A DNA stretch of 64,000 bases from Deltaproteobacteria bacterium. Lineage in GTDB: Bacteria; Myxococcota_A; UBA9042. The DNA lies in the NCBI GenBank assembly GCA_020632665.1, contig JACKFC010000001.1:124001-188000 (forward strand), written 5' to 3'. The notes beneath the pieces were generated by a model. It ran no database searches. It worked only from the letters and a program-made list of their open reading frames with translations, and was not told the DNA's origin. Position 1 is the first letter of the stretch; every line of letters starts with the position of its first letter. Position numbers and translations under genes: made by a program. This document shows, piece after piece, positions 29,659-39,589 of the stretch.

Positions 29659-31090
29659 CCTCGCTGTCGCGATCGCGCCCGAGGCGCGAAGTTGCACACG
29701 CCGAGGTTGTCGGGCGCTGCGGTGCCGTTGTTGTCGATCGTGACCTTGACGCAGGACTTGCCGGACGGGCAGCTCGGCGCAACCGTATTGCACTTCTGCA
29801 GGCACTGCGCCGGGTTGCCGATGCACATCGTGCCCTTCTGACATTCGTCGAGGTTGGTGCAGCCCGCGCCCACTGCCTTGCTGCCGGTGGCGAAGCAGGT
29901 CTTGCCGTCCTTGAGGAAGTCGCAGCTCTGGTCTGACTGGCAACCGGCGTCGGTGACCAATTGCAGTTCGTATTCTCGAAGCAGGCGCCGAGATTCCAGC
30001 CGATCGGCTTGCCGTCGCCCCATTGACCTCGTTGCACTTGCCGCTCGAGCAGCCGTAGTTCGCGTTCTGCCCGGTGACGTCGCAGAGCAGCTTGCAGATC
30101 TTGCCGACGCAGAGCAGCCCCTTGGCGCAGTCGGCGGCGCCGCTGCAGGTCGCACCCTTGGCCTTGGCCCCCGGGTTGCCACAGAGCGGGTTGCCGGTGG
30201 TCACGGGATAGCATTGCTGCGTCGCCGAGCAGCCATCCGAGGTCAGCGGCGAACAACTGCCGGGGCAGGCGCCACAATCGGCGCTGCAGGAGCTGCACGT
30301 CTCGTTGCCGTCGCATTTGCCGTCGCCACAGCCACCGGGGCAGACGCCGCAGTCCAGCGGGCAGCTCGTGCAGGTATCGGCGCCGTTGCAGACGCCGTCG
30401 CCACAGAAGGCCGGGCAGGCGCCGCAATCCGAGGGGCAGACCTGGCAGCTCTCGCCGCTGCCGCCGTCACATTTGCCGTTGCCGCAGGTCGCCGGGCAGG
30501 TGCCGCAGTCGGTCGGGCAGCCCTTGCAGCTCTCGCCCAGCGCCGGCTCGCACTTCTTGTTGCCGCAGCTCGCCGGGCAGGCGCCGCAATCGGCAGCGCA
30601 GGTCAGACAATCCTCGCCGTCGCCGCAGACGCTGTCGCCGCAGCTCGCCGGACAGGCACCACAATCGGTCGGGCAGTCGGCGCAGGTCTCGCCGCCGTTG
30701 CAGGTGCCATCGCCGCAGCTGGGCCCGGTGTCCGGGGCGACGTCGGGTGCGACATCTGCTGCGACGTCGGTCACCACGTCTTCGGCGGTCTCGCCACCGA
30801 CGTCGGCCTGCACCGCGGTATCCCCGCCACCGACGTCGACCGACGCATCTGCCACGGCGGCATCGGCACCGACATCCTGCGTCGTCGCGTCGGCGCCGCC
30901 GGCATCGTCGGTCGGCGTCACACCACCGGCGGTATCGGCCGCGCCGCCGCCGAAGTTGTAATCGACGTCCGGCGCCTCGTTGTAGCCGCCGTTGCCGGCG
31001 CCTGCCCTGGTGGTCCCGCAGGCGCCGAGGAGCGCCGCGGTGAGCGAGAGCAGGAACAGTCGTGCGAAAGGTGCGCGCGGGGAGAGATCA
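29655..31090 (-). CDS. Cys-rich repeat lipoprotein (frameshifted as read)
   Basis: An exported protein of roughly 475 residues. The signal RLFLLSLTAALLGAC reads in one frame, but the ATG at 31090 is one base out of register, so a base is probably missing in about 31061-31090. After an Asp/Ala/Val-rich linker come about eight Cys repeats of the type CGDGTCNGGETCADCPTDCG (nt about 30245-30720). Further frame changes occur at about 30018-30021 (missing base, between KCNEVNG and DGKPIGWNLG) and 29958-29962 (missing base, before LVTDAGCQSDQSCDFL). It ends at the TAG at 29655. Such repeats form many disulfides and are likely surface-exposed. Confidence 0.75.
30245..30720 (-). repeat. Tandem Cys-rich repeats
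   Basis: About eight tandem units of roughly 20 residues with core CGDGxCxxGExCxxCPxDCGxCP. At DNA level they show as repeated gccgggcaggcgccgcaatc-type blocks on the plus strand. Confidence 0.85.
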
Positions 31091-31133
31091 TCACGTGTCC
31101 TGAACGACGGGGTGCAGCGAGCCCTGCTGCACG

Positions 31134-33282
31134 CTACTGGATGCCGTTGGTGACGAGCAGACCGTAGGGCTGGCAGACCGGCTTCTGGTTGTCCTTTAGC
31201 GAACCGCGACGAAGAAGGTCGCGGTATTGTCGGTGCAGAGGTTCATGCCCGGCAGGCCGGGGCCGTCGGGATGGTTGGTCGTGGTGCACTTGCACTCGCC
31301 GCCGGGGAAGGGCTCGGGCGAGGCAACGACCTTGCCGCGTTTTCGCCCTTCAGCGCACCCTGGCCCTGAAGCCGGCTTGCCGCCGTAGGCCACGGTCCAT
31401 TGGGTATCGGTCTCGCCGGTGCAGATCTGCGACGATCCGGCGCACGAGCCGCGGTAGAGGTCGAGGACGTAGACGTCGTCGCCCTGCACCAGCTTCGCAC
31501 GGACGTTGAACGTATCGCAGTCCTGCGTGTCGGGGCCGTCGAGGGCCTTGAAGGTGTACCAATCGGCCGCCTCGCCGGGCATCAGGTTGCCGGTGACCTT
31601 GACCGACGTGCCGCCGTCGCCGAGCGGCTGCAGCTGGATCGCGTTCTGGCAGCTCTGGCCACCGACACCGTAGTTCTGGTCTGCCTGGCACTCGCAGCCG
31701 TTCTCGTACTTGCCGTCGACGTCGAACAATCCCTGCGGGCAGTTCGAGATGCCGCAGACGCCGGCGTTGCAGGCCGGGGTCACGCCGGCGATCTGCGGGC
31801 ACGACTTCGGCGCGTCACCGTCGTCGGTCTGGCCTGTTGCAGTCGTCGTCGACGTTGTTGCAGGTCTCGGCTGCGGACGGCTTGATCTTGTCGTTGGTGT
31901 CGTCGCAATCACCGGGCTTGTCGACCGGGTAGATCGCGTCCGGGCCGCAAAGGCAGACGCCGCTATCGGTCGGGCCGAAGCCGTCGCTGTCGACGTCGAG
32001 GTAGTGCAGCTTGCAGCCGTCGGCGTTCTCTTCGTCGGTCTTGCCGTTGCAGTTGTCGTCCTTGGTGTTGCAGAGCTCGGGCACGCCCGGCTTGATCTTG
32101 TCGTCTTGGTCGTTGCAGTCGCCGGCGATCTCGACGTACTCCTGGGTCTTCTTGCTGGCGCAGAGGCAGGCGGCGTCGTCCGGATCGCCGAAGCCGTCGG
32201 TATCCTTGTCGAGGTAATAGACCGAGCAACCCGAAGACTGCGGCTCGTCGGTGGCGCCGTTGCAGTTGTCGTCGATGTCGTTGCAGATCTCTTTCGCCTG
32301 CGGACCGATCGAACCGACCACGTCGTTGCAGTCGCCGCCGGTGGTGGCGTAGCCCGGCCCCGGGTTGCTGCAGAGGCATTGCCCCTCACCGATGCCGGAG
32401 CCGTCGTTGTCGGCGTCGGGATAGAAGACCTTGCAGCCCAGCGCGCCGTCTTCGTCGGTCTCGCCGTCGCAGTCATTGTCGACGCCATCGCAGACCTCGA
32501 CCGTCGGCAGCGCGGCGTTGCAGAGGGTCAGACCGTCGACCGTGCACTGGCGGATGCCGGTGCAGACGCCGAATTCATTCTCCCGCTTGCAGCTGGTCGA
32601 GAGCGCGTTGCCGACCGCCGCTTTGCTGCACGTGCACTGCATCGCGTCCGGCACGCATTGGGCTGACGGTGACCTCGCCAGGAAGGCCGAAGGGCTTGCA
32701 GGAGAAGCCGTCGGGGCACGCGTTGGACTCGCTGCACGGCGCGCCGCAGAACGAGCCGTCGATGGTGCCGTCGCCGAGATCGAAGGGGATGCACTTGCTC
32801 TCGCCGCCCTGGGCGCCCTGGGTGCCGCAGTCGGCGTGCTCGGCGCAAGGCTGGCAGAGGCTGGCGTACTTCGGCAGGCAGATGAAGGTCGTGTCGTTGG
32901 CGCCGGCCTGCAGGCATTGGAAGCCGGAGGGACAGTCTTCGAGGCAGGTCTTGGTGCAGATCTTGCCCTCGGCCGATTGGACGCAGAACGTGCTGTCGCA
33001 ATCGCTGGCCTTCTCGCACGCGCAGCCCCAGGCGCCCTCGTATTCGCAAGGGATGTCCTTGGGCTTGCCAGTGTCCTGGGTGCCGCTGGCGCCGTCGCTG
33101 GTTCCTCCAGCGCCGTCGACCCCGCCGCCGCTGTCGCCGCCGCCGACCGAGATATCGTTGGTCGAATCGACCGAGCCGAAGGGGTTGCCTGCGTCGGTCT
33201 TGCCCTGCGGCTCATCGGTGCCGCAAGCCGTCGACATCAGGCCTATCACCAGGGCCAGCAGGAGGGTCGCGCATGGCTTCAT
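31134..33282 (-). CDS. Lipoprotein with MopE-type metal-binding repeats (frameshifted as read)
   Basis: About 715 residues. The start is MKPCATLLLALVIGLMSTAC, a clear lipobox. Asp/Gly/Thr linkers and Cys-rich segments (CEYEGAWGCACEKASDCD) follow, then at least three MopE-type repeats such as GDCNDQDDKIKPGVPELCN with DDNCNGKTDE, and a last domain (GEAADWYTFKALDGPDTQDC). Frame changes occur at 32660-32662 (extra G, after GEVTVS) and about 31835 (extra T, after DDDCN). As read it stops at 31196, but a missing base there would continue it as KDNQKPVCQPYGLLVTNGIQ to a stop at 31134. It is probably intact and surface-anchored. Confidence 0.77.
31830..32345 (-). repeat. MopE-type repeats
   Basis: Three or four copies of a unit of about 55 residues containing GDCND, an IxP segment, CNxxDDNCNGxTDE and a YYLDxDxDGFG segment. 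This is the pattern of the putative copper-binding MopE family. Confidence 0.8.
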
Positions 33283-33395
33283 GGTCGCTCCAACGAGGAC
33301 GGTCGGGTCGGCTCGCGGTCTGAGGTGCCGCACCGCCGGTCAAAGTCCGGCACCTTAGCACATTCCCCGGCGAGGTCGAAAAGCTATGCCGTGCA

Positions 33396-36300
33396 TCATT
33401 GCAGCTTCAGGACGATCGACGTGTAGCCGCCGGCGCGCGCCAACTGGTCGAGCGCGAGCGTCATGGCGACGCCGGGTGGTAGCCCGGGGACGGCGGTGGA
33501 GAGGTCGATCGTGGTCGCCGGCAACGGCAGCACGATCGGCTCGCCGAGCGGCAACGCGCCGTCGGTCAGCGCCTTGGTCAGCATATTCGTGATCAGGTTC
33601 TGGAAGGTCGCTTTCTGGTCGGCCCAGCTCTTGGTGATGTCCTGCAGGTGCACGAGCAGGCCGAGCTCCTTGTCGAGCGTGACCATCAGCGCCGTCTCAC
33701 CCTTGTCGTCCTTGCCCAAGGCCAGGGTCAGGCCGGCGTCGGCGAGGATGACGTTGTGCAGATCGAGCGGATCGCTGCCGAGCATGAGCTGGATCGTGGC
33801 GAAGAGATCGCCGACCTGCAGCCGCATCTTCATCGGGTCCGGCATGTTGCAGGCCTCGAGGATCGGCGGCAGCAGGAAGTCGAGGTCGAGCGTCGCGCCA
33901 TCGAGTGAGAAGCCCGAGAAATTCGACTCTCCCGTGAGGTCGGCGAGCGGCGCCTTGATCTGCAGCGCGCCGCCGTACCACAGGGCGTAGAGCATCTGGT
34001 TGATCAGATCGTCGTGCATCGCGAGCTGGATGCGCTGCTTGGTGTCGATGACGAACTCGTCCTTGCTGGTGCCGACGCAGCCGTCGCGGCCGATGCTGCC
34101 CTTGACGGTGTAGGGCACGCCCTTCTGCGCGACGAACGAGGCGTCGAGCTCGATCGTCGCGCCGAGCGTGGTGAAGACCATATTCTTCACGAACGAGACC
34201 AGGCTGATGGTCACCGTCTTGCCGCCCGGGATCGTCGGCGGGATCTCGATGCTCTGGTTGATCGCCAGGGCGTCGAAGACCTGTTGCAGCATCTTCGGCA
34301 GCTCGCCCTCGAGGATGCCGATGATCTGCTTCTCGATCTCCTTCTGGTAGGTCTTGAGCAGCATATTCCAGAGGAAATCGAAGAGGCCGGCGATGCCGTC
34401 GACGTGCAGCTTCATGCCGTCGATCTTGACGTCGGTCTGGGTCGCCTCGGTCTGCGCGTAGCCGTTGACGACGTGCATCTTCAGGTTGGTGGCGAGGCGC
34501 ACGGCGTCGATCTTGATATCGCCCGAAACCGAGACGCTGGTCTTGATCGGACCGAGCTTGATCTTCGCCTTCACCTTGAGGTCGGTGGAGATCGGGCCGA
34601 CCTCGAATTCGTCCCCAAGCCGCCGTCATAGGGCGTGAGGTTGGCCTTGAGCGGACCGATCTTGGTGTTCGAGAGCGTCACCGAGATATCGTTCTGGTTC
34701 AGGTTGCTCGGTAGCAGCGAGCCCTGCAGCGCGGCGCCGGCGACGACCTCGATGATGGTCGCCATATCGTTGGGCTTGTTCGGGTTGTGGTCGCCATCGT
34801 CGAAGAAGTCCTTGCCGAGGAAGACCTGGATCGCCTTGTCGACCATATTCGCCTTCGGGCTGCCGGCGTCGGTCGGGTAGTATTTGCCGCTGTAGTAGAA
34901 GCCCCGGACCGCACGGCTGGTCTCGTCGCCGATATCGATCGCCTCGGCGATGACCTGGGTCAGGCCGTGGGCGGCGGGCAGGCCGACCTTCCACTCGTTG
35001 AGCGCGTCCGGGAAGCTGTTCTTGCCGTTGACCTTCAGCGATTTGATGCCGGCGCCCTCGTCGCCCGCTTTGCCCTCGACGACCACCGAAGGCTTGCCGT
35101 CGAGCGTGCTGCCCCACCCCGGGTAGTCGATGACGAGCAGCGGCGGCGCGCCGTCGACCAAGATCTTCACCACCTTCTCGATCGCAGGTGCCGCGGCGAC
35201 GGTGAAGCGGACCTCGTAGGTATTGTCGAGGTTGAACTGGATGGTGAACTCACCCTTGTCCTTGAAGCCGGTGGCCGGGGTATCGACCGCGTAGACGACC
35301 GAATCATCGGGGCGGACGTTGCCATAGGCGTCGCGCACCGTCGGCGCGAACTTCACCTTCTCCTTGCGCTTGTAGACGCCCTTGTCGGGGATCCGCGCGA
35401 CCAGGAGCTCGGCCGGCGCGGCGGGAACGACCTGCAGGCTCCCGGCGTGCAGGGTGAACAGATCCCAGGAGAGCGACTCCGGCACACAGCGCACCGAATG
35501 CAGGCCGGCCTCGGTCGCGCTGAGGAAGAGGCCCTTGAGCGCCAGCTTCTCGCTGTGGTCGACCGAGAAGGGAAGTCGACGATCGGGTTGCCGTAGGCGT
35601 CCTGCGCGACGCAGGCCAGCTTCGCGGCGTTGCCGGCCTCGATCTCGGCGGGCTCGAGCAGGGTGTAGAGGTGCTTGGGTACGTTGGCGACCACCTGCAG
35701 CCGCGCCGGCGAACTGTCGACCGTGCCCTCGACGCGGCAGCTGATGTCGTAGCCGGTCGCCTTGGTCGGCACCACCCGGAACTCGGCCTGTGACGCGCCC
35801 GGCAGTACCTCGAGCTCCGGCGTGCTCGAGACCGACCAGCCCGCCGCGATGGGATGGCCGAACGCATCCTGCCCCTCGCAGCGGACGCGGATCTCGGTCC
35901 CGGCCTTGACGTCGGCGCCACCGAGCTGGGCGTCGGCCTCGGCGCCGTCGGGGTCGAGCAGGCGGGTCTGCACCGTCTTCGGCGGCCCTGCCACGACGGG
36001 CAAGATCGAACCTTGGCTGTCCACGACGTCCGCACCGACGGCGCGGCAGGCGACGCGATGCTCACCGAGCGCCGAGAGCGTGATCTCGTGTCCGTCGATG
36101 GCGACCGGCGGCGCCGGCCCTCGACCCAGGTCAGCGTGGTCGGCCACGGCAGCGCGACTTCGGTGCCGGCGACACCGCCGTCGTCGCGGAAGGTGCGGCA
36201 GTCGACGGTGAAGGCAATGCCGGCGCGGGCTTCCTCACCGCGGGTATCGCTGCGCAGCAGCACCGGGCCGGTCTCGTTCGGGATCCCGCTGCCGACCTTT

Positions 36301-36402
36301 GCCTTCATCGCCGGCGTCGCTGCAAGCGACCGCGAAGAGGCCGAGCGCGAGCACGAGCACGTAGGCGCGCGTCGGCGTCGTGGCGGGTCTGAGGGTGGGC
36401 AT
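33396..36402 (-). CDS. Very large lipoprotein (several frameshifts as read)
   Basis: An inferred product of about 1,000 residues, assembled from at least five open stretches. The N-terminus MPTLRPATTPTRAYVLVLAL then GLFAVAC reads as a lipobox. Ig-like or filamin-like domains follow (QVVANVPKHLYTLLEPAEIE, VVPAAPAELLVARIPDKGVY, VYAVDTPATGFKDKGEFTIQ). The last 390 residues form an intact mixed domain (LFDFLWNMLLKTYQKEIEKQ, AGLTLALGKDDKGETALMV). Frame switches are near 36304-36307 (extra), 36114-36120, 35570-35572 and 34613-34616 (each missing one base). Each repaired point rejoins a coherent protein, so it is probably intact in the organism. The function is unknown. Confidence 0.65.
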
Positions 36403-36453
36403 CGCGACCTCCGCGGCCAGGTTTGGCCGCCGAAGGGTAGCGAAGCCGCGCCG

Positions 36454-37629
36454 TTAGCGGAAGAGTTTGGGCTTCCGATCGAGCGACCGGTCGACCGGGA
36501 AGTCCGCGACGGCGGCGCCGACGTCATTCGAAAGCTCGGTCAAGCGAGCCGAGACATCGCTGAGATTCTTGTCGATCTCCCGTTCCGGCAGGGCGATGAC
36601 CTTGGCGTCGGCGCGCTGCAGGAAGGCGTGCAGGGTCAGGCGGCCGTAGCGGTCCGCGACCAGCACCGAATAGAGCACGAACTCCGATGCCGTCTGCTTG
36701 CACAGCGCGCTCACGTCCTTCTTGCAGCCACGGCCGCTGAACTCACCTTTCTTCACGCATGGCTCGAGCGCGTCGAAGCTGAGGACCTTGGCAGCCGTGC
36801 TCGCCTCGGCGGGGAGCGCCTTGAGCTTGACCTTGACCTTGGCCGGCTTGCCGCCGACCCGGACCTTCTTCGCGAAGGGGCGGAAGCCGTCGGCGCGGAC
36901 CTGGACGAAATGTGTGCCGCGGGGCAGCCCGTCGCGCCGGCTCGGCACGCCGCCGACCCGCACGCCGTCGAGGAAGACGACCGCGCCCTCGGCCTCGCCC
37001 TCGATCTCGATGACGCCGTCGGAGCTCTTCTCGTTCGCCTCGCGGCGGGCGTCGAAGATGGCGAGCAGCTCCTTATCGGCGGCGCGCCGGTCGATGGCCA
37101 GCGTCGGCTGCAGGGTCAAGCCGGCGTCGAAGAACTTCGCGACCGTCGCCTTGCCCTTGCCGGCGGTGTGGGCGCTGACGCCGGCGCGGGCGTAGGCGTC
37201 GGCGAGCTTGGTGTAGTCGACGAGCTCGGCATAGGAGGCCTCGTAGAGCTTGATGGCCTTCTGCAGCTGCGGCAGGGCCTTCTTGTGGTTGCCGGCCATG
37301 GCGAGGTCGGTGCCCTCCTGGCGGGCGAGGTCGGCCTTCTGGATCCGCGGATCGACGGCGAGCGGCGCGGCCTTCTTGCCGTCGTCGGGCGGGTCGACCG
37401 GCGTGGTGTCGGCGACCACGGCGACCTTGCCGGAGAAGGCGAGCGTGCTGGAGAGCCCCTTCTCGACGCGGCGCAGGTGGATCGCGCGGACTTCGCCGAT
37501 GGTATGGGTCGGCATCAGCAGCGTGCGCGCCGGCGCGGCATCGGCGCTGCTCGGCGCGCTGGCGGCGAAGAGAGCGGCGCCACAGGCGACGGCGGCGGCC
37601 ATCAGTCGGCGCATCGGGATCACGTTCAT
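36454..37629 (-). CDS. Secreted PEGA-domain protein (paralogue of the one at 52205)
   Basis: A 391-residue exported protein. MNVIPMRRLMAAAVACGAAL and an Ala-rich run form the signal. A TPR-like helical part follows (ALPQLQKAIKLYEASYAELV, YTKLADAYARAGVSAHTAGK), then a PEGA domain (GAVVFLDGVRVGGVPSRRDG, LPRGTHFVQVRADGFRPFAK), then a C-terminal domain. It aligns along most of its length with the 52205 protein (LVDYTKLADAYARAG against LVDFTKLVDAYARAA), but lacks that protein's Pro/Asp linker and terminal membrane helix. The ATG at 37629 follows AGGAG at 7 bases. PEGA domains often occur in surface-layer or sensing proteins. Confidence 0.78.
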   Translation of the reverse strand: MNVIPMRRLMAAAVACGAALFAASAPSSADAAPARTLLMPTHTIGEVRAIHLRRVEKGLSSTLAFSGKVAVVADTTPVDPPDDGKKAAPLAVDPRIQKADLARQEGTDLAMAGNHKKALPQLQKAIKLYEASYAELVDYTKLADAYARAGVSAHTAGKGKATVAKFFDAGLTLQPTLAIDRRAADKELLAIFDARREANEKSSDGVIEIEGEAEGAVVFLDGVRVGGVPSRRDGLPRGTHFVQVRADGFRPFAKKVRVGGKPAKVKVKLKALPAEASTAAKVLSFDALEPCVKKGEFSGRGCKKDVSALCKQTASEFVLYSVLVADRYGRLTLHAFLQRADAKVIALPEREIDKNLSDVSARLTELSNDVGAAVADFPVDRSLDRKPKLFR

Positions 37630-37703
37630 CGGGTCACTCCTGCGGACGGCAGCAAGGGGGAAAGCGGGGCCGAAGCGGCGGAGGGAGATACTGCAAGGCC
37701 CCG

Positions 37704-38612
37704 TCATGCGCAACGATCCAGCGTGGCGAGAAAATCACCGACGTCCGAGACGAAGCGCAGCGGGTCCTCTTCCATCGGGCAATGCGCCGCCTCGGCGTAG
37801 CGCAGCATGCGGGCGTCGGGCAGCGCCCGCTGGATCGTGCGCACCACCGACTCGGGGATGACCCGGTCGCGACCGCCGCGGATCACCAACGCCGGCGCCG
37901 CGATCGCGTCGAGGCGCGCCGCGAGGGCCTGCATATCGGCGTTGAAGTGGCGCGCGACCTGCAACGCCGCCTCGCCGGCGCCATCGGTCCGCAGCGGGGC
38001 CATGAAATGCGCCATATAGCGATCGTCGACCGGCAGCTGGGCGTAGGCGGCACCGACCAGCCCAGCCCGCAGCCCGAGCGGCACCCCAGGCAGTCGCAGC
38101 AGGGGCGCCAAGCGTTCGTGCTGCATCCGCGCCAGCCACGCCATCGGGTAGGAGCCAGCGCCGGCGGGGTTGACCAAGATCAGCGAGCGGACGCGCTCCG
38201 GCGCGCGCGCGGCGAGCTCGAGCGCCAACGATCCGCCGAGGCTGCAGCCGGCGACGTCGACCCGCGCGATGCCCTGGGTGTCGAGAAAGGCGAGCAAGCG
38301 CTCGGCCTGGTCGCCGAGCCGATACGAGACGCGGGGCTTGTCCGACCAGCCGAAGCCAGGGACGCAGACGGCGTGGACCCGACGCATCCGCGCCAGCGGC
38401 TCGATCACGTCGCGCCAGCACCACGACGCTTGGACGAAGCCGTGCAGCAGCAGCAGCTCGCTCGTGGCGGCAGCGCCGGCTTCATCCGACGCGGCGCCGC
38501 GCTGGACGACGTGCATCCGCATGGTGCCGCCGGCGAGGTCGGGGACGACGATGCGTCGACCCGCGGGATGCCAGGAATCGCCCGGTCCGATCCGGACCCG
38601 CGGCCGCGCCAC
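37704..38612 (-). CDS. Alpha/beta hydrolase
   Basis: A 302-residue serine hydrolase-type protein. The oxyanion segment is LLLLHGFVQASWCWRDVIEP, the nucleophile elbow GCSLGGS holds the Ser, the acid is in VIRGGRDRVIPESV, and the His is in YAEAAHCPMEEDP. A cap segment lies between them. The GTG start at 38612 directly follows the TAG of the upstream lipoprotein gene with no gap, suggesting coupled translation. Esterase, lactonase or C-C hydrolase activity is possible. The substrate is not inferable. Confidence 0.85.
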   Translation of the reverse strand: MARPRVRIGPGDSWHPAGRRIVVPDLAGGTMRMHVVQRGAASDEAGAAATSELLLLHGFVQASWCWRDVIEPLARMRRVHAVCVPGFGWSDKPRVSYRLGDQAERLLAFLDTQGIARVDVAGCSLGGSLALELAARAPERVRSLILVNPAGAGSYPMAWLARMQHERLAPLLRLPGVPLGLRAGLVGAAYAQLPVDDRYMAHFMAPLRTDGAGEAALQVARHFNADMQALAARLDAIAAPALVIRGGRDRVIPESVVRTIQRALPDARMLRYAEAAHCPMEEDPLRFVSDVGDFLATLDRCA

Positions 38613-39356
38613 CTAGCCGCCCCCGTCATTCTTCTCGGGCAGGGTAAAGCCGTAATGCCCCTCGATCTCGGCCCAGATCTCGGGCTTCTTGCAGATCTTC
38701 GCGTTGACGTCGGCGTCGCACATGCTGCCCGGCGAGGCGTTGGGGAAGACCGCTTGCAGCTTGCCGGAGAAGGTTCCCGTCATCCGACCGCCGGTGGTGT
38801 TGGCGTAGTCCTTGATGACGATCGCCCCGGAAAGCCCGTCGCAGGTCGACTCGTAGCGCAGCGTCTCGAAGAAGATGCGGATATTCGGTGGGCTGCAGGA
38901 GAAGGGATAGCTGCCGGCCTTGTCGGTATGGACCGGATTGGCCGAGGAGCCGATGACCAGGCCGAAGTTCAGGCCCACTTCGAGCAGCCACGGCACTTCG
39001 CGCCCGGCCGGGTTCTTCAGCTTGACGGTGAAGGTATCGGCGACAGCCAGGCCGACCTCGCCCATCGTGTAGTGGGTCGAGCCGAAGCTGAAGGCGGTCG
39101 GGATCGCGTAGAGGTCACGATCGAGGTCGAGCTCGATGCCATCGGCCTCGCCGCCGTGGAATTTCAGCTTGACCGTATAGCCCTGCGCCCACGACGCGGT
39201 GCTGCCGCCGGAGTCGGTCGCGTCGACGGCGCCGGCGCTGTCGGTCTTCGCGGACGGTTCGCTGTCGCCGCCGCAGCCGGGGGCGCCGAGCGCCGCCGTG
39301 AGCAGGGCCACCACCGCTGCTGCCCTGCCCCGTCGCCCTTTGCGCCGATCGACCAT
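38613..39356 (-). CDS. Lipoprotein of unknown function
   Basis: A 247-residue lipoprotein. RRGRAAAVVALLTAALGAPG precedes the lipobox Cys, followed by a low-complexity Asp/Ser/Ala linker. The mature part is beta-rich with short recognisable strings (YTVKLKFHGGEADGIELDLD, TYSFGSTHYTMGEVG-like). It may be a domain that holds a ligand, but I do not recognise it. GGAGG precedes the ATG by 5 bases. It heads a minus-strand run that continues through the hydrolase and the PEGA protein to the large lipoproteins, and it diverges from 39590. Confidence 0.65.
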   Translation of the reverse strand: MVDRRKGRRGRAAAVVALLTAALGAPGCGGDSEPSAKTDSAGAVDATDSGGSTASWAQGYTVKLKFHGGEADGIELDLDRDLYAIPTAFSFGSTHYTMGEVGLAVADTFTVKLKNPAGREVPWLLEVGLNFGLVIGSSANPVHTDKAGSYPFSCSPPNIRIFFETLRYESTCDGLSGAIVIKDYANTTGGRMTGTFSGKLQAVFPNASPGSMCDADVNAKICKKPEIWAEIEGHYGFTLPEKNDGGG

Positions 39357-39589
39357 CGCGCCCTCCACCGCGGGCCGCCGGGCCCGGTACGGGCGCCACC
39401 GTAGCCGAATGGTCGCGCCACGCGCCAGCGGCCGCCGCGCTGACGGCTTCGTGGGCCGCCTCGTTGCCGCCTGTGCATCGCTGCACGCCCGAAATGGCGG
39501 GGGAAGCACGAAACGTCCTTGCAGAAGCAGCATCGAATCCCGGACAGTCCGCAGCCTGCGCCGGGCGGCGATGCACAACGGGAGCAACG

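Noticed and set aside
31330..31370. A possible compensated pair of indels in the MopE lipoprotein (ASGPGCAEGRKR against LQGQGALKGENA)
   Set aside because: The alternative frame reads more like a normal protein, but the stretch is too short to decide by eye, so it was not counted among the frameshifts.
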